Source: Chenopodium formosanum
Lineage: Eukaryota; Streptophyta; Magnoliopsida; Caryophyllales; Amaranthaceae
Direction: 5' to 3'
Length of the DNA: 64,000 nucleotides
NCBI GenBank assembly: GCA_024500155.1
Contig: CM044867.1
Span: 12,661,632 to 12,725,631 of the forward strand
Shown: positions 36,403-48,254 of the stretch, in pieces
Layout: each line of letters starts with the position of its first letter
Numbering within the stretch: the stretch's first letter is position 1
Translations under genes and position numbers: made by a program
Notes under the pieces: model-generated
What the model saw: the letters and a program-made list of their open reading frames with translations, nothing else
What the model was told of the DNA's origin: nothing
Databases searched by the model: none

Positions 36403-37642
36403 TAGGACTATATAATTATATTTTCGAACCAAATAATGAGGCCATAAATCATAAAATAACACTTAAATTATTGGCCCAAACGAAGATACAAGCAGCCCAT
36501 AAGTATTGTTGGGGCGTGTGAAATGGAGGGCCCGATCGGGCGGCCCAATGCCCGATCCGATGAGTATAATGCAAGGTTTATGTCGGCTTTGATTGAGAGT
36601 TCTATAGTTAGTGGGATTCATGGGCTTTTCTTATAAAAGGGGAGTACATAGATTAGGTACAAGAGGTTAGCTTATTTTTAATTAGTCTTAATTTTGTTTC
36701 CGTAACTCTTGTTTTTAGGGAATTAGTTTTGCAGCTTTAATTCTTTAGCTTAGAAATTAGTTTGAGTTGACTATTCTTTATTTCCATATCTTAGTTTTAT
36801 TTATCATAGTTTCCAGTAATTAATTTTGAGTGCGGAACTTTGTGGTTTTATATATGCTTTTATACTATTGTCTTCACATGAGTTTTGATATTATTGTTTC
36901 TTATTTGCTTACTTTAATTGTTTTATTTAATTGCTTTATTTTGTTGCTTATTGTTTTTAATCATGCTTTCTTTAATTGCTTTGATTAGTTGAATTTTAAT
37001 TATGTACGAGTAGTTTAATTCTAGGGTTTGTGGGATCCATGATTAATATGAAGGGATGATTTATTATTGTTGATTGTTAATGTTTTAAATTAATTTCCTA
37101 TTGATTGATTTAATGCTATGCAATTAGATTAGCGCTGGTTTAATTGTATGAGTTATGCAATATTGATTCAAGATTCGAGAGATGAGAATTGATGTTTAGG
37201 CTTACTGTCAATAGGCAGGTTAATTTATAAATGGTTAAGTCAAGATTTGAGAGATGCGATTTAATACCGATAGATTAATTATGTGATTATAATACGTAGC
37301 GAAAGCCCTTTATAATCTGGTTAATTTATGCATTGATAATTGATTGTTGTCTTTCATTCGTAATATTAATTATTGGTGAACCTATTACCCTAGGCTTTTA
37401 TTTATTGATTTCTCCTTGCTTTTATTCTTCCTTATTTTTATTCTTCCCTACTTTTAGTCTCCTTAGTTTAATTCATTTTTACAACAACAAATTTGGTTAC
37501 TTGATAATCTAGATTATATTAATTAATTAAGAATAGAAAGACTCGTTTCCCTGTGGATTCGACCCTACTTCCCTATCTATTATTAGTTAGTGGTTTTAGG
37601 AATTATTTTTTATTAGGTGATACGACTTTGGCCTATCAAAAT

Positions 37643-37660
37643 TTGGCGCCGTTCTTAGGG
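37643..37660 (+). other. Primer binding site, older Athila-like copy
   Basis: TTGGCGCCGTTCTTAGGG lies four bases after the LTR end. The first ten bases match the Athila-type PBS (TGGCGCCGTTGCCGGGG, thought to pair with tRNA-Asp). The rest has changed. Confidence 0.75.
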
Positions 37661-37788
37661 AAATGATTTTATTTTTATTTCTAATTATTTTTGTAGTCAA
37701 GATTATTTTTCTTTTGTCTCAAAGAACACAAGTTCTTTGGGACAGTTTCTCATATTAGTTTGTCTAGTACAGATCAAGAATCACGCAT

Positions 37789-40700
37789 GACTCCACCGCC
37801 ACCTGCTCCACCTCGCAAGCTTAGTAAATATTCGCAACCGTCCCTGACAGATTTTCTACATCTTGCTCTTACACCTAATCTTGATGGAGTGGAATTTAAG
37901 ATTAAACCCTAGTTTATTACTATGATCGAAATGAAGCAATTTAGCGGAGCTAAGGGTGAAGACCCAAATCTTCATATTGCAGACTTCTATCAATATTGCA
38001 ATACCATTAGACAACAATGGGTCACTCAAGACCTAATCAGGGAGATTCTTTTTCCTTTTTCTTTATGTAGTAAAGCTAATTTATGGTATAATGGATTGAA
38101 TAGAGCTACACTTGGTATTACTAACTGGGATACTCTTGTTTTGAATTTTTATAATAAATATTACCTTCCAGAGAGGACAACTTTGCCAAGGAGTGCAATC
38201 CAAAATTTTTCCCAACAAGCTGATGAAAGTTTATATGAAGCTTGGGAAAGATTTAAGGATTTGCAGAGAGAATGTCCCCATCATAAACTAGCATAGTGGC
38301 AGATAATCCAACCCTTGTACAACGAGCTTGGATGTAATTCAAGAATGATTTTGGACTCTAAAGCTAACGAAGATTTTATGAATTTGGATGAGAATATAGC
38401 GAGCAATGTTGTCGAAGAGATGACTATTCATAATTCCCAATATGGGAATCCTGGAGGCTTTGCAAATAAAGGAAAACACCAAGTCGATTCTATATCCTTT
38501 TTGCAAGCACAATTGACTTCTATTAGCAAAAAACCAGACAATATTAATAATTCTAATTCATCTTCTGTTGCTGATGTTTCTGCTATTGGTATTAACTTTG
38601 CAATATTTTGTGAAAATTGTGGTCTTGTAGGTCATTGGGCGCAGAACTGTAGGAGTTCACTTGAGGAGATTAATGCTTTCCAGGCCTATATGAAAATTAG
38701 TCCATACTCTAACACCTACAATGCACGGTTGAAAAATAACCAAAATATGTCGTAAAATAGTACGAATGTGCTCAACCGCCCACCATAAGTACAACAACCA
38801 CAGCAGAGGTACTACCAACCTCTACATCAGAGACCACATTAGGTTGTTATGGCCTATCAGAAATCAAAAGGATGTTAGCTAATATGCAGAACACTACTAG
38901 AAAACAGCCTAATTCCGACGGACGAGTTCCGACGGACCCATAATTCCGTCGGAAAATTCTAAATTTCCGACGGATTTATTCCGTCGGATATTTCCGACGG
39001 ATTTATTCCGTCGGATATTTCCGACGGATTTATTCCGTCGAATATTTCCGACGAAATTGTTAAATTCGTCGGAAATCCGTCGGAAATTTTCGACGGAATA
39101 TAAATCCGTCGGAATATATGTACTTTCCGACGGATTTCTCCGTCGTAAAGTAACATTTCCGACGAAATTTAAATCCGTCGGAAATATCCGACGGAAATTT
39201 CCGTCAGAACATATTATTTTTTAAAAAATAAAACTTTTTTAAAGTGAAAAACCCTAAATCTACCCTTAGTGCGCCGCTTCTTTTCCCCCCTTCTCACTTT
39301 CTCTTTCTTTCCTATTCTCTCTTCTCTGTCCTCTCCTTCTCTCTCCTCTTCATTCTCCTTCCTCTCCATTTCTCGATCTTCTCTGTCCTCTCCTTCCTCT
39401 CTTGTCTTTCTTTCTCCTCTCCTTCTTCCCTCTGAATTTCTGATCCGCCTCTTCTCCTTCCTTCTCCTTCTTTCCTCTTCTCTTTTCTTCTCCTTTTTTC
39501 CTTTTCTCTGTTCGCCCTCTTCTTTCCCCTTCTATGTCCGCCTGTTTCTTCTCTCCGAACACCACCACCATTACCTACTACCAACAACAATCGACACCTA
39601 ACAACCGTGCAACAACAACGGCGAGTCGGCGACCACAATAACACCGTCAACGCGCAACAACACCAACTGCACAACCACCGTCGCGAGAATCGTCAACTGC
39701 TCAAGTATTATAGATCTTGTTTTACTTTAGTTTAGATTGTAGATCTAGTTGTATTTTTTAATAAATTTCTGATTATGGTTAATTTTTCAAGTAATTGTAA
39801 TATTAGTTTATAAATTTTTGAGGATAATTGTATATTTATTTGATTCCTTTTAATTTTTGTGGTTAATTTTATTTTTCTTTTTACTGAAATTCGATATGTT
39901 CGATCTACTTGTTTCGACTTTGTTTTGGTTGTTGGGTTGGGATTTTGACGTTTTTTCTTTTTTTTTTTTTTTTTTTTGGGTTGTGATACTTTGTTTTGGT
40001 GGTGGTGGTGGTTTTAGGTGCGTGGTGGGGTGGTTTTCTTAGGTGGGGTGGTAGATCTGGCTCGTTTGTGGGGTTAGGGTTAGGTGGATAGGGGTTTTGG
40101 TGGTGTGGGTGGTGGAACAGGACGAGTTTGGTGGTGGTTGATACGCCGTGCCGTGGTGGCGCGGCGTTTTTTTTTTAATTTCTTAAAAAGCGTTTCCGAC
40201 GGAATTTCTGTCGGAAATTTCCGACCGAATTATGAATTCCGTCGAAAATTTCCGACGGATTTTCCAGGTGCTGAAAAATCAAAATCCCGTCGGAAATTCT
40301 GTCGGAAAAGTGTTTCCGACGGAATTTTCGTCGGAAAAAGACAAATTTCCTACAAAGGCTTTTCCGACAACCGGTTACGACGGAATTCCGTCGGAAAGGT
40401 GTTTTCCGACGGATTTTGGGGTGGTTTCGACGGAATTTTTCCGTCGGAAATGACCCTTTTTCTAGTAGTGGAAGTAGATGCAGAGTAGAGATGCGCAAAT
40501 TGACTCATTGATAGCACATAATAAAAGGATAGATACTCAGATTGCGCAACTTTCCTCTACTTTGCAAACTTGCAAGCAGGGAGCCTTACCATCACAGCGA
40601 GTACAACCTAAAGAATACGCGAATGCAATTACCCTGAGGAGTGGTTCAAAATACGATGGGCCTCCTATACCTAGAGATGATGAACCTATTACAACATAAA

Positions 40701-41613
40701 TTGCTAATCTTGATTCTGTTATACCAAATGATGTTGTTACTAGCCCTGCAGGGCTCCAGGTTAGTACTAAAATTTCTGATAATTCTTTGCAGAGTAAACC
40801 CCAGGATAAGAATGGAGATGTGCAGGGTCCAGCTATCAAACTTCCATTTCCAAATAGACACTTGAAGAGTAAGGTGGATAAGCAATTTGGTAAGTTTCTG
40901 GAGGTTGTGAAGAATTTGCATGTAACGTTTCCTTTCACAGATTAAATTACTCAAATTCCTACATATTTTAAATTTATGAAAGAAATTTTGAATAGAAAAA
41001 GATCTATTAGTGAGGTAGAGACAGTTGCTTTTACTACAGAATGTAGTGCTATATTACAAAATAAATTTCCACCTAAACTAAAAGATCCATATAGTTTTTC
41101 TATTCCATGTCATATTGGTAATCTAATGATTGACAAAGCTTTATGTGATTTAGGTGCTAGTGTAAGTGTTATGCCATTATCTGGGAGCTCTAAATTAAAC
41201 ATGGGTAAATTAAAATCTACTAATATTACTCTACAAATGGCCGACCGTTCTGCTAAATATCCTTTAGGTATTTTAGAAGATGTTCCTATATATTAGAGTA
41301 GGTAAATTTTATATACCTATTGATTTTGTTGTTCTTGGTATGGAGGAAGATTTGCAAATTTCGATTATTTTGGGTTGACCACTCCTTCATACTGCAGGGG
41401 CAATAATAGATGTGAAAAATGGTAAACTTACATTATGTGTAGGCCATGTAGGGGATGATAATATTATTTTTAATTTAAAAAATGATCCTAAAAGCCCCAT
41501 GTTAGAGGAAAAGTGTTATATTGTTGGTGTGGTTGATGTAAATTATTTTTCTAATAAGCCCCAAGCTCTCGTTAGAGATCCCTTGGAGGCGGTATTTTGT
41601 CTAACACTGCCCC
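37789..41613 (+). pseudogene. Athila-like gag and protease remnant, interrupted by a CACTA element
   Basis: The gag capsid part runs from about 37789 (in-frame TAG at 37909) through 37922-38296 (KQFSGAKGEDPNLHIADF, then RECPHHKLA followed by TAG). It continues at 38315-38755 with a CX2CX4HX4C zinc knuckle at 38609-38650 (CENCGLVGHWAQNC). The CACTA element splits the linker between gag and protease; homology resumes at 40471. The retroviral-type protease is at 40976-41296, with the active-site motif ALCDLGASVSVMP, then a frameshift and stop. Homology to the 41614-54699 copy ends near 41590, so pol is missing. It is older than the element inserted at 41614. Confidence 0.85.
38892..40470. mobile_element. 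Non-autonomous CACTA (En/Spm) transposon, TSD GAA
   Basis: The ends are CACTACTAGAAAA at 38892 and its inverse at 40458-40470. GAA flanks both sides (38889-38891 and 40471-40473). Subterminal regions (38913-39215 and 40186-40455) are packed with CCGACGG / CCGTCGG repeats in both orientations, many as TCCGACGGATTTATTCCGTC dyads. The middle contains a CT-rich tract (39260-39560), a poly-T run and GGT-rich sequence but no transposase. At 1579 bp it is a deletion derivative. The gag reading of the host element is continuous across the site when the insertion is skipped. Confidence 0.95.
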
Positions 41614-43859
41614 TGATATGTCCATTTTATATAGAGATTTACCCCCGTCCCTTGGTCATAATTAGTAGTGTTTATTGCTCTTTCGAGCCACTTTTATTAC
41701 TAATTGGTGTTTTCTAGTGTGTTCGTAGTCTTTGTTGAGTTTTGTAGGAAATTGCCCCTTTGGAGCTATTTCTTGGGTTTTCCACGGAGCGACTATGGGA
41801 ATTATAGGAGCACGACCATCGTTAAAGCCCAAGGCCGGCTAGAGCCTTCGAGCCGGTGATTAAGGGCTCGGTATTTGGAATATCGAGGTATTTGGACCGA
41901 GTATTCAAGACCCGAAGAGGAGATCTGGATTGGGCCGAGGAGTCGAGCCCAATCAAAGTCCAAGCCTCGAGGACCCACAAGGGCCCGATCGGGCAAGCAT
42001 AGCACGCTTGGGCAAGGTAGCAGCAAAGGGCTTGGTGCGTGGCCTAGGCGCGCCCGATCGTGCGGGGCTTAGCACGATCGGGCGAGGTGAGTAGCAGGGG
42101 CACGAAGGAAAAAAGGCGCGCCCGATCGGGCGGCCCTTAGCTCGATCGGGCGTGTGTTTCTGGAGAGCCTTGTTTGTCGAGGCACTTAACTTCTAATTAG
42201 GAGTTGTTTAGATTTTCGTTTAAGTACGCTTTTAGTATAATAATTTTACTCACTCTTTCCCTTTTACTTTCTCTCTCTACTTAGTATTTTCTCTCTCTAG
42301 ACTTTTCTCTCTACTTTTCCCTTGTTCTTGACTACTTTGTAATTCCGCCGTCTTGGTACGATTTCTACTTTAATTAATTTCAGTAATTTCTTCCTTTCAA
42401 TTCCTTATGCCTTACTTTATTACTTTGCATGTTTTAGATTTAATTATGTCTGAGTAGTTTAATTCTAGGATTTCTGGGGATCCATAATTAATATGAAGAG
42501 ATAATTTGTTATTGTTGATTATTGATATGGCATGATAATTTCTTATTGAATTGTTTAAATTCTTTGCAATTGGATTATAAATCGAGCAGATGTAATTTGA
42601 TTGTGAATGTTTAGCAATATTGAATTGATGAATCGAGCAGATGTTAATTTAATATTAAAGGCTATTTTCAATAGGAACTTAGATCTAGTAAATTGCGAGA
42701 GCCTGTTAGATCTACTCCTTTCGTTTCTTATTTCTTGCAACATTTACCATATTTGGATGGTTCACATTACTTGCAACAAGTTATTTTTTTTCCTTATTTG
42801 GCAACTTTTTATGTGAAAATGACCAATATACCCTCAATTAAAATTTCTTAGTACATAGTACTATACATAATTACTACCCATTATAACCCTAATCTAAATT
42901 AATTATCTAAACCTTCCCACCCAAAGAATTAGATTATTTTTCAAATCATCTCCCAAAATCCCCAATATCTTTATCTCTCCCCTCCTTCATCTCTCATCTT
43001 CTTCATTCATCATACTCAAATTCCAGACCAATTTATTAGGTGGTTAGATCTGGTTGTTGGTCAGTTTGGTGGTTTCGTTGGTTTTGGTGGTGTCATGTGT
43101 TTGGTGGTGTCGTGGGTGGTTGTGGTGGTGTGCCGGTTGAGATCTGGTGGGTTTGGTGGTGTCGTGGGTTTGTTGTATGTTGTCAGTGGTTTAGGTGCTT
43201 CGTCGGTGGTTTTGGTGGTGTCGGTGGGTGAGTTCGTGGGTGTAGATCTAGTGGTGTCGTGGGTCGCTGGGTGTCGATCTTGTGGTGTCATTAATCTGGT
43301 GGTGTCGTGGGTTCGTGGGGTGATTTTGGTGGTGTAATGAGTCTGGGTAGTGGTTGTGGGTAAAGTGTTCATCGGTGGTGTTGCTAGACTTTTGGTTGTT
43401 TAATTGATTTTTAAGTTGGATTAATTACATCATTTACATGCCCTTATTTTTCAATAATTGTGCTCAAAAAATTTTGACTTGGGAAATGTGCAACCCCCCT
43501 TTGTTGTAAGAAATAAGAAACGGAGGTAGTATGTTGATTAATAAATTGCGAGAGCCTGTTAATCATGTTATCTGTGCAACGTTGATTAATTGATTGTTAT
43601 GTTTTATCCCGGAATATTAATTATTGGTGAACCTGTGACCCTAGGCCTTCTTATTATCGACTTTTTCCCTAAACTTAATCTTCGTAGTATAATTTCATAT
43701 TAAAAACAACAAATTGGTTACTTTAATAATTTAGATTATACTAATTAATTAGGAGTAGAAAGACTAGTTTCCCTGTGGATTCGACCCTACTTCTCTATCT
43801 ACTTTAGTTAGAGGATTTAGGTAATACTTTTGATTAGGTGATACGACTTTAGCCTCTCA
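41614..43859 (+). repeat. 5' LTR of the Athila-like element, with nested MITE
   Basis: It starts TGATATGTCCATTTTATATA and ends TTTAGCCTCTCA. GCCCGATCGGGC-type palindromes lie at 41983-41994, 42051-42064, 42073-42084, 42119-42132 and 42141-42152. Confidence 0.92.
42715..43529. mobile_element. Mariner-type non-autonomous element, TA target site, empty site visible
   Basis: Ends CTCCTTTCGTTTCTTATTTC (left) and CTACCTCCGTTTCTTATTTC (right, inverted) form about 28-bp TIRs with few mismatches. TA flanks the insertion (42713-42714 and 43530-43531). The partner LTR has the unoccupied sequence AATCTATGTTGATT at about 54366-54379, proving both boundaries. The interior holds imperfect GGTGGTGTCGTGGGT repeats (43030-43360) and no transposase; open frames there are compositional. 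Confidence 0.95.
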
Positions 43860-43863
43860 AAAT

Positions 43864-43880
43864 TTGGCGCCTTTGCCGGA
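43864..43880 (+). other. Primer binding site, younger Athila-like copy
   Basis: TTGGCGCCTTTGCCGGAG begins four to five bases after the LTR end. It differs from TGGCGCCGTTGCCGGGG at about two positions; that sequence is the Athila-type site for tRNA-Asp. Confidence 0.85.
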
Positions 43881-43997
43881 GAAACAGTTTTATTTTTATT
43901 TTTAATTGTTTTTGTAGTCTAGATTATTTTCTTTTGCCTCAAAAGGACGTCAGTTCTTTGAGGTAGTTCTAATATTTGTCTTTTTAGTTCTTTATCT

Positions 43998-45466
43998 ATG
44001 CCCAGGTGTTCCAGATCAGGTTACATTCCTTTCGATCCTGAGATCGAGCGCTCTTTTCATAGACAGAAGAATTTTCATAGGCAAATCCTGGCAGGTTCTG
44101 GGAGTAACAATATTCCTAGAAATTCACCATCTAGTTCAAGTGATTCGGAGGAACATTCCGATTCAGAATTAGAGATGACTGCACCAAAGAAGCTCAACGA
44201 TTATTCGCAACATCCTTGACGGATTTTCCACATCTTTCTCCTACACCAGATCTCGAGGGAGTCCAGTTCGAGATCAAGCCCCAATTCATAACGATGATAG
44301 AAAGAAAGCAATTCAGTGGAGCTAAGGGTGAAGATCCTAATCTTCACATTGCAAATTTCTGTCAATATTGCATCACTATTAGGCAGAATGGGGTAACGCA
44401 GGACCAAATCAGGGAGATTCTTTTTCCCTTTTCTTTATGTGGAAAAGCTAAATTGTGGTTTAATGGTTTGAATAGAACTGCACTTGGTATTACTAACTAG
44501 GAGACTCTTGCTTTGAATTTCTATGACAAATATTACCCTACAGAGAAAACAACTTTGCTGAGAAGTGCCATTCAGAACTTTGCCCAAGAGCCAAATCAAG
44601 CATTATATGAGGCTTAGGAGAGGTTCAAGGATCTGCAGAGGGAGTGTCCCCACCATAACTTGGCCAAGTGGCAGTTGATTCAAGCCTTTTACAATGGATT
44701 AGGGAAGCATCTAGGACAATTTTAGACTCCGCAACTAGCGGTAGATTTATGAATCTTAATGTTGATGATCCAGGTCAGGTTATTGAAGATATGGCGATGC
44801 ATAATTCCCAATATGGGAATACTAGAGGCTATGCAAATAAGGGCAAGCACCATGTTGATTCAGTAACCCTTATGCAAGCTCAGCTCACATCTATTTGCTA
44901 GAAATTAGATAACCTTAGTACTACTATTCCTAATTCTGTTGCTAATGTTTCTGCTGTTACTAACAATGCTAACGATGCTTTCTGTGAAAATTGTGGAAGT
45001 GTAGGACATTATGAGCAAGATTGCAGGAGTTCAATGGAGCAAGTTAATGATTTCCAAACATATAAGCAAAATAACCCATACTCCAACACCTACAATCCTG
45101 GCTACCGTAACCACCCATATTTATCCTACTGTAGCACCAATGTTCATAAATCCTCCACCACCACAACAACCACAACAAGCACCTCCTCCACAGCAGAAAT
45201 ATTATCACCCTCATGCTAACCAGAAAGCCCCAGCACAAACCCCTACTACATCTTTTGACCCTGCTTTGTCGGAAATTAGAGCAATGCTGACTAGTATGCA
45301 AAAGCATATGGAGAGTGGAGACCAACAAATTGACTCTATTATAGCCCATAATAAAGTCATGGACACCCAAATTGCTCAATTGTCCTCTACCCTACAAGCT
45401 GGCCAGCAGGGAGCCTACCAGCACAGGGAATTCAACCTACAGAACATGCGAATGCAATTACCCTAA
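43998..45466 (+). pseudogene. Athila-like gag, disabled
   Basis: The gag polyprotein begins with an ATG at 43998 and a serine/acid-rich N-terminus (SSSSDSEEHSDSELE). The frame shifts near 44215. The capsid region (44216-44660) carries KQFSGAKGEDPNLHIANF and RECPHHNLAKW. It is broken by TAG at about 44499 and a second TAG near 44617, both apparent TGG-to-TAG changes, and by a frameshift near 44700. A zinc knuckle (CENCGSVGHYEQDC) lies at 44983-45024. A proline/glutamine-rich linker (45110-45240) follows. Together with the older copy at 37789 it allows reconstruction of the break points by comparison. Confidence 0.88.
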
Positions 45467-45495
45467 GAAGTGGTTCACACTACGATGGGTCCCCA

Positions 45496-46642
45496 ATGCC
45501 CAAAGAGGATGAACCTAATTTAATTGATATTGCTAATCCTGATTCCATTGTACCAAATGTTCCTGCATGGCTCCAGGGTAACACTAATAATTCTGATAAT
45601 GTATTGCAGGGTACAACCTCGGGGAAGGATGCACCCCAGGAGAAGAGTAGGGAAGCACCACCAGTTATCAAGCTACCATTCCCAAACCGTCACTTGAAGA
45701 CTAAGTTGGATAAGCAGTTTGGTAAGTTTTTGGAGGTAGTGAAAAATTTGCAGGTAACAATTCCTTTCACAGAACTTATTACTCAGGTTCCTGCATATGC
45801 TAAATTCATGAAAGATATTTTGACTAGGAAAAGGGCCTTTAATGAAGTAGAAACTGTAGCATTCACTGAGGAATGTAGTGCATTATTACAGAATAAATCC
45901 ATCCCCTCCTAAATTAAAGGATCCCGGTAGTTTTTCTATCCCTTGTAATATTGGAAATGTCTTCATTAATAAAGCATTATATGATCTAGGTGCTTCTGTT
46001 AGTGTCATGCCATCGTCTGTATGTTCTAAATTAAATATGGGTAATTTAAAAGTTACTAATATAACTTTGCAAATGACAGATTATTCTGTTAAATACCCCT
46101 TAGGTATTTTAGAGGATGTACCTGTTAGAGTTGGTAGATTTTTTATCCCTGTTGATTTTGTTGTTTTAGACATGGCTGAGGACACTCAAATACCCATTAT
46201 ATTAGGTAGGCCTTTTCTCCATACTGCAGGAACCATAATTGATGAGAAAAATGGTAAACTAACCCTTTCTATTGGCGATGATAATATCACATTTAACTTA
46301 GGGAAAGTTTTATAAGGGCCTATGCTTGAAGAAAATTGTTATTCAATTGATGTGCTTGATATAATGGATGATATTTGTGAGGAAAGCTTACCACAGGTTC
46401 TTGCAAGGGATCCCTTGGAGGAAATTCTTTGTGGAAATTTTTCTGCAGGTGACATGAGCATATGGAGCAAGGAAGTAGATGACAAAGAAAGAGCTCTTGC
46501 CACCAAGGAATTTGACACTAATGATTGTGTGAAGGTAGTAAATTTGGTTCAGAAATCAAAACCTGCAGAGGTGAAGAAACCTGAACTAAAACCCCTCCCT
46601 TCTCATTTAAAATATGTTTTTCTTGATGAGCAGGAAATGTAG
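45496..46642 (+). pseudogene. Athila-like aspartic protease region
   Basis: The frame at 45496-45912 (VIKLPFPNRHLKTKLDKQFG) shifts into 45878-46315. That holds the protease active-site segment ALYDLGASVSVMPSSVCSKL, a DLGA form of the usual DTGA and typical of Athila, and the flap and C-terminal IILGRPFLHTAGTIID. A TAA ends this frame at 46313-46315. The open linker 46322-46642 (ending at a TAG) leads towards RT, with a further frame change before 46767. The protease itself looks intact apart from the junction frameshift. Confidence 0.88.
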
Positions 46643-46766
46643 CCTGTGATCATTAGTACTGCACTTGATGACCCACAAACTTCCCAGCTTCTAAAGGTTC
46701 TAGGAACCCACAAAAGGGCAATAGGGTACAATTGATGATCTCAAGGGTATAAGTCCTGATTTTTTT

Positions 46767-48254
46767 ATGCACAACATACACTTAGAGGACAACTACAAAC
46801 CCTGTATTCAACCCCAGAGGAGGTTGAATCCTAATATGCAAGAGGTAGTTAAGAAAGAGGTTATAAAATTACTTGATGCAGGTATTTTATATCCTATTTC
46901 TGACTCTAAATGGGTAAGTCCTGTACAGGTGGTTCCTAAGAAGGGTGGGATGACTGTTGTTAAAAATGATAAAAATGAATTAATTCCCACTAGAACTGTT
47001 ACAGGGTGGCGTAGGTGCATTAATTATCGTCGATTAAATATCGCCACTAAAAAGGACCACTTCCCTCTCCCTTTTATTGATCAAATGCTTGAGAGGTTAG
47101 CTAATCATAAGTTCTTTTGCTATTTGGATGGGTATTTGGGATTTTTCCAAATCTCGATCCACCCTGATGATCAGGAAAAGACTACATTTACATGCCCCTA
47201 TGGCACTTTTGCATATCGTAGAATGCCTTTTGGTTTATGTAATGTACCTGCTACTTTTCAACGTTGCATGATGAGCATATTTTCTAATTTCATAGAGTCT
47301 ATCATGGAAATCTTTATGTATGATTTTACTGTTTATGGTTCTTCATTTGATGCATGCTTAATTAGCCTTTTTAAAATTTTGAAAAGATGTGACGAATGCA
47401 ACTTGGTTTTAAATTTGGAGAAATGTCACTTTATGGTGATAGAGGGAATAGTTCTTGGTCACATTGTATCTGATAAGGGTATACAGGTAGATAAGGCTAA
47501 GATTTCAGTGATTGAGCAGTTGCCTCCCCCATTTAATGTTAAGGGAGTTAGGAGTTTCTTGGGTCATGCGGGGTTTTATCGCCGTTTTGTTAAAGATTTC
47601 TCTAAAATTGCTAAACAACTGACTCAGCTTTTACTCAAGGATGCCCCTTTTATTTTTACTAACGAGTGTCTTAAGGCTTTTAACAGGATTAAGCAGGCTT
47701 TGATATCGGCACCCATCATATGTGCACCCAATTGGAATCTTCCATTCGAAATCATGTGTGATGCAAGTGACTTTGCTCTAGGAGCCGTGCTTGGACAAAG
47801 GAAGGACAAAGTTTTTCATGCTATTTATTATGCAAGTAAAACTTTGGATGAGGCCCGAGTTAACTATGCCACCACGGAAAAGGAGTTTCTTGCTGTTATA
47901 TATGCTTTAGAAAAATTTAGATCATATCTTATTGGTTCTAAAGTCATTGTTTTTACTGACCATGCAGCCTTGAAGTACCTAATAGCTAAGGCGGAATCCA
48001 AGCCAAGGCTACTCCGGTGGGTTCTCTTACTCCAAGATTTCAATATTGAAATAAAGGATAAAAAGGGAGCAGAGAACGTAGTGGCAGACCACTTGTCACG
48101 AATCAGGTATGATGAGGGTAAGGATTCTCTTCCTATAGATGATTTGTTCCCTGATGACAACATGTATGCAGTTGTAGTGCATCACCCTTGGTATGCAGAT
48201 CCTTTTTTGTTCCGTGAGTGTGCAGATGGATTATTTCTCCAGGTGTGTTCCTGA
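46767..48254 (+). CDS. Reverse transcriptase-RNase H of the Athila-like element (495-aa open frame)
   Basis: This is the longest open frame in the window. RT: KKEVIKLLDAGILYPISDSK, GWRRCINYRRLN, DHFPLPFIDQMLERLA, then the palm region FAYRRMPFGLCNVPATFQRC. The catalytic box reads FMYDF (47313-47324) instead of the usual FMDDF, so the first aspartate of the pair is lost and the enzyme is presumably dead. RT-thumb homology (FLGHAGFYRRFVKDFSKIA) follows. RNase H starts with CDASDFALGAVLGQ and continues through YATTEKEFLAVIYALEKF and FTDHAALKYL. Usually this is one part of a gag-pol polyprotein; here it is cut off upstream by frame changes and downstream by a frameshift into integrase. Confidence 0.9.
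   Translation: MHNIHLEDNYKPCIQPQRRLNPNMQEVVKKEVIKLLDAGILYPISDSKWVSPVQVVPKKGGMTVVKNDKNELIPTRTVTGWRRCINYRRLNIATKKDHFPLPFIDQMLERLANHKFFCYLDGYLGFFQISIHPDDQEKTTFTCPYGTFAYRRMPFGLCNVPATFQRCMMSIFSNFIESIMEIFMYDFTVYGSSFDACLISLFKILKRCDECNLVLNLEKCHFMVIEGIVLGHIVSDKGIQVDKAKISVIEQLPPPFNVKGVRSFLGHAGFYRRFVKDFSKIAKQLTQLLLKDAPFIFTNECLKAFNRIKQALISAPIICAPNWNLPFEIMCDASDFALGAVLGQRKDKVFHAIYYASKTLDEARVNYATTEKEFLAVIYALEKFRSYLIGSKVIVFTDHAALKYLIAKAESKPRLLRWVLLLQDFNIEIKDKKGAENVVADHLSRIRYDEGKDSLPIDDLFPDDNMYAVVVHHPWYADPFLFRECADGLFLQVCS

Larger units (their letters stand above)
34031..37638 (+). repeat. Athila-like LTR with polypurine tract on one side and PBS on the other
   Basis: It begins TGATAAGTCTATTTTATATG and parallels the LTR at 41614 (TTTATTACTAAT.. 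and CTAGTGTTTT blocks). It ends GATACGACTTTGGCCTATCA. Internal sequence flanks both sides, so it is shared by two internal regions in tandem. A TATA box (TTATAAAAGG) lies at 36631-36640, with a GCCCGATCGGGC palindrome at about 36532-36543 upstream. About 2 kb of foreign DNA (34364-36402) sits inside. Confidence 0.85.

Noticed and set aside
30196..37560. GGTCGAACC / GGATTCGACCC boxes resembling tRNA B-boxes
   Set aside because: They fall near LTR 3' ends with no A-box or cloverleaf at the right distance.
39312..39674. Lys/Glu/Arg-rich minus-strand frame
   Set aside because: Reverse complement of a CT-rich tract inside the CACTA element.
43040..43372. Val/Gly-rich and Thr-rich frames
   Set aside because: Translation of GGTGGTGTC-type low-complexity repeats inside the mariner-type element.
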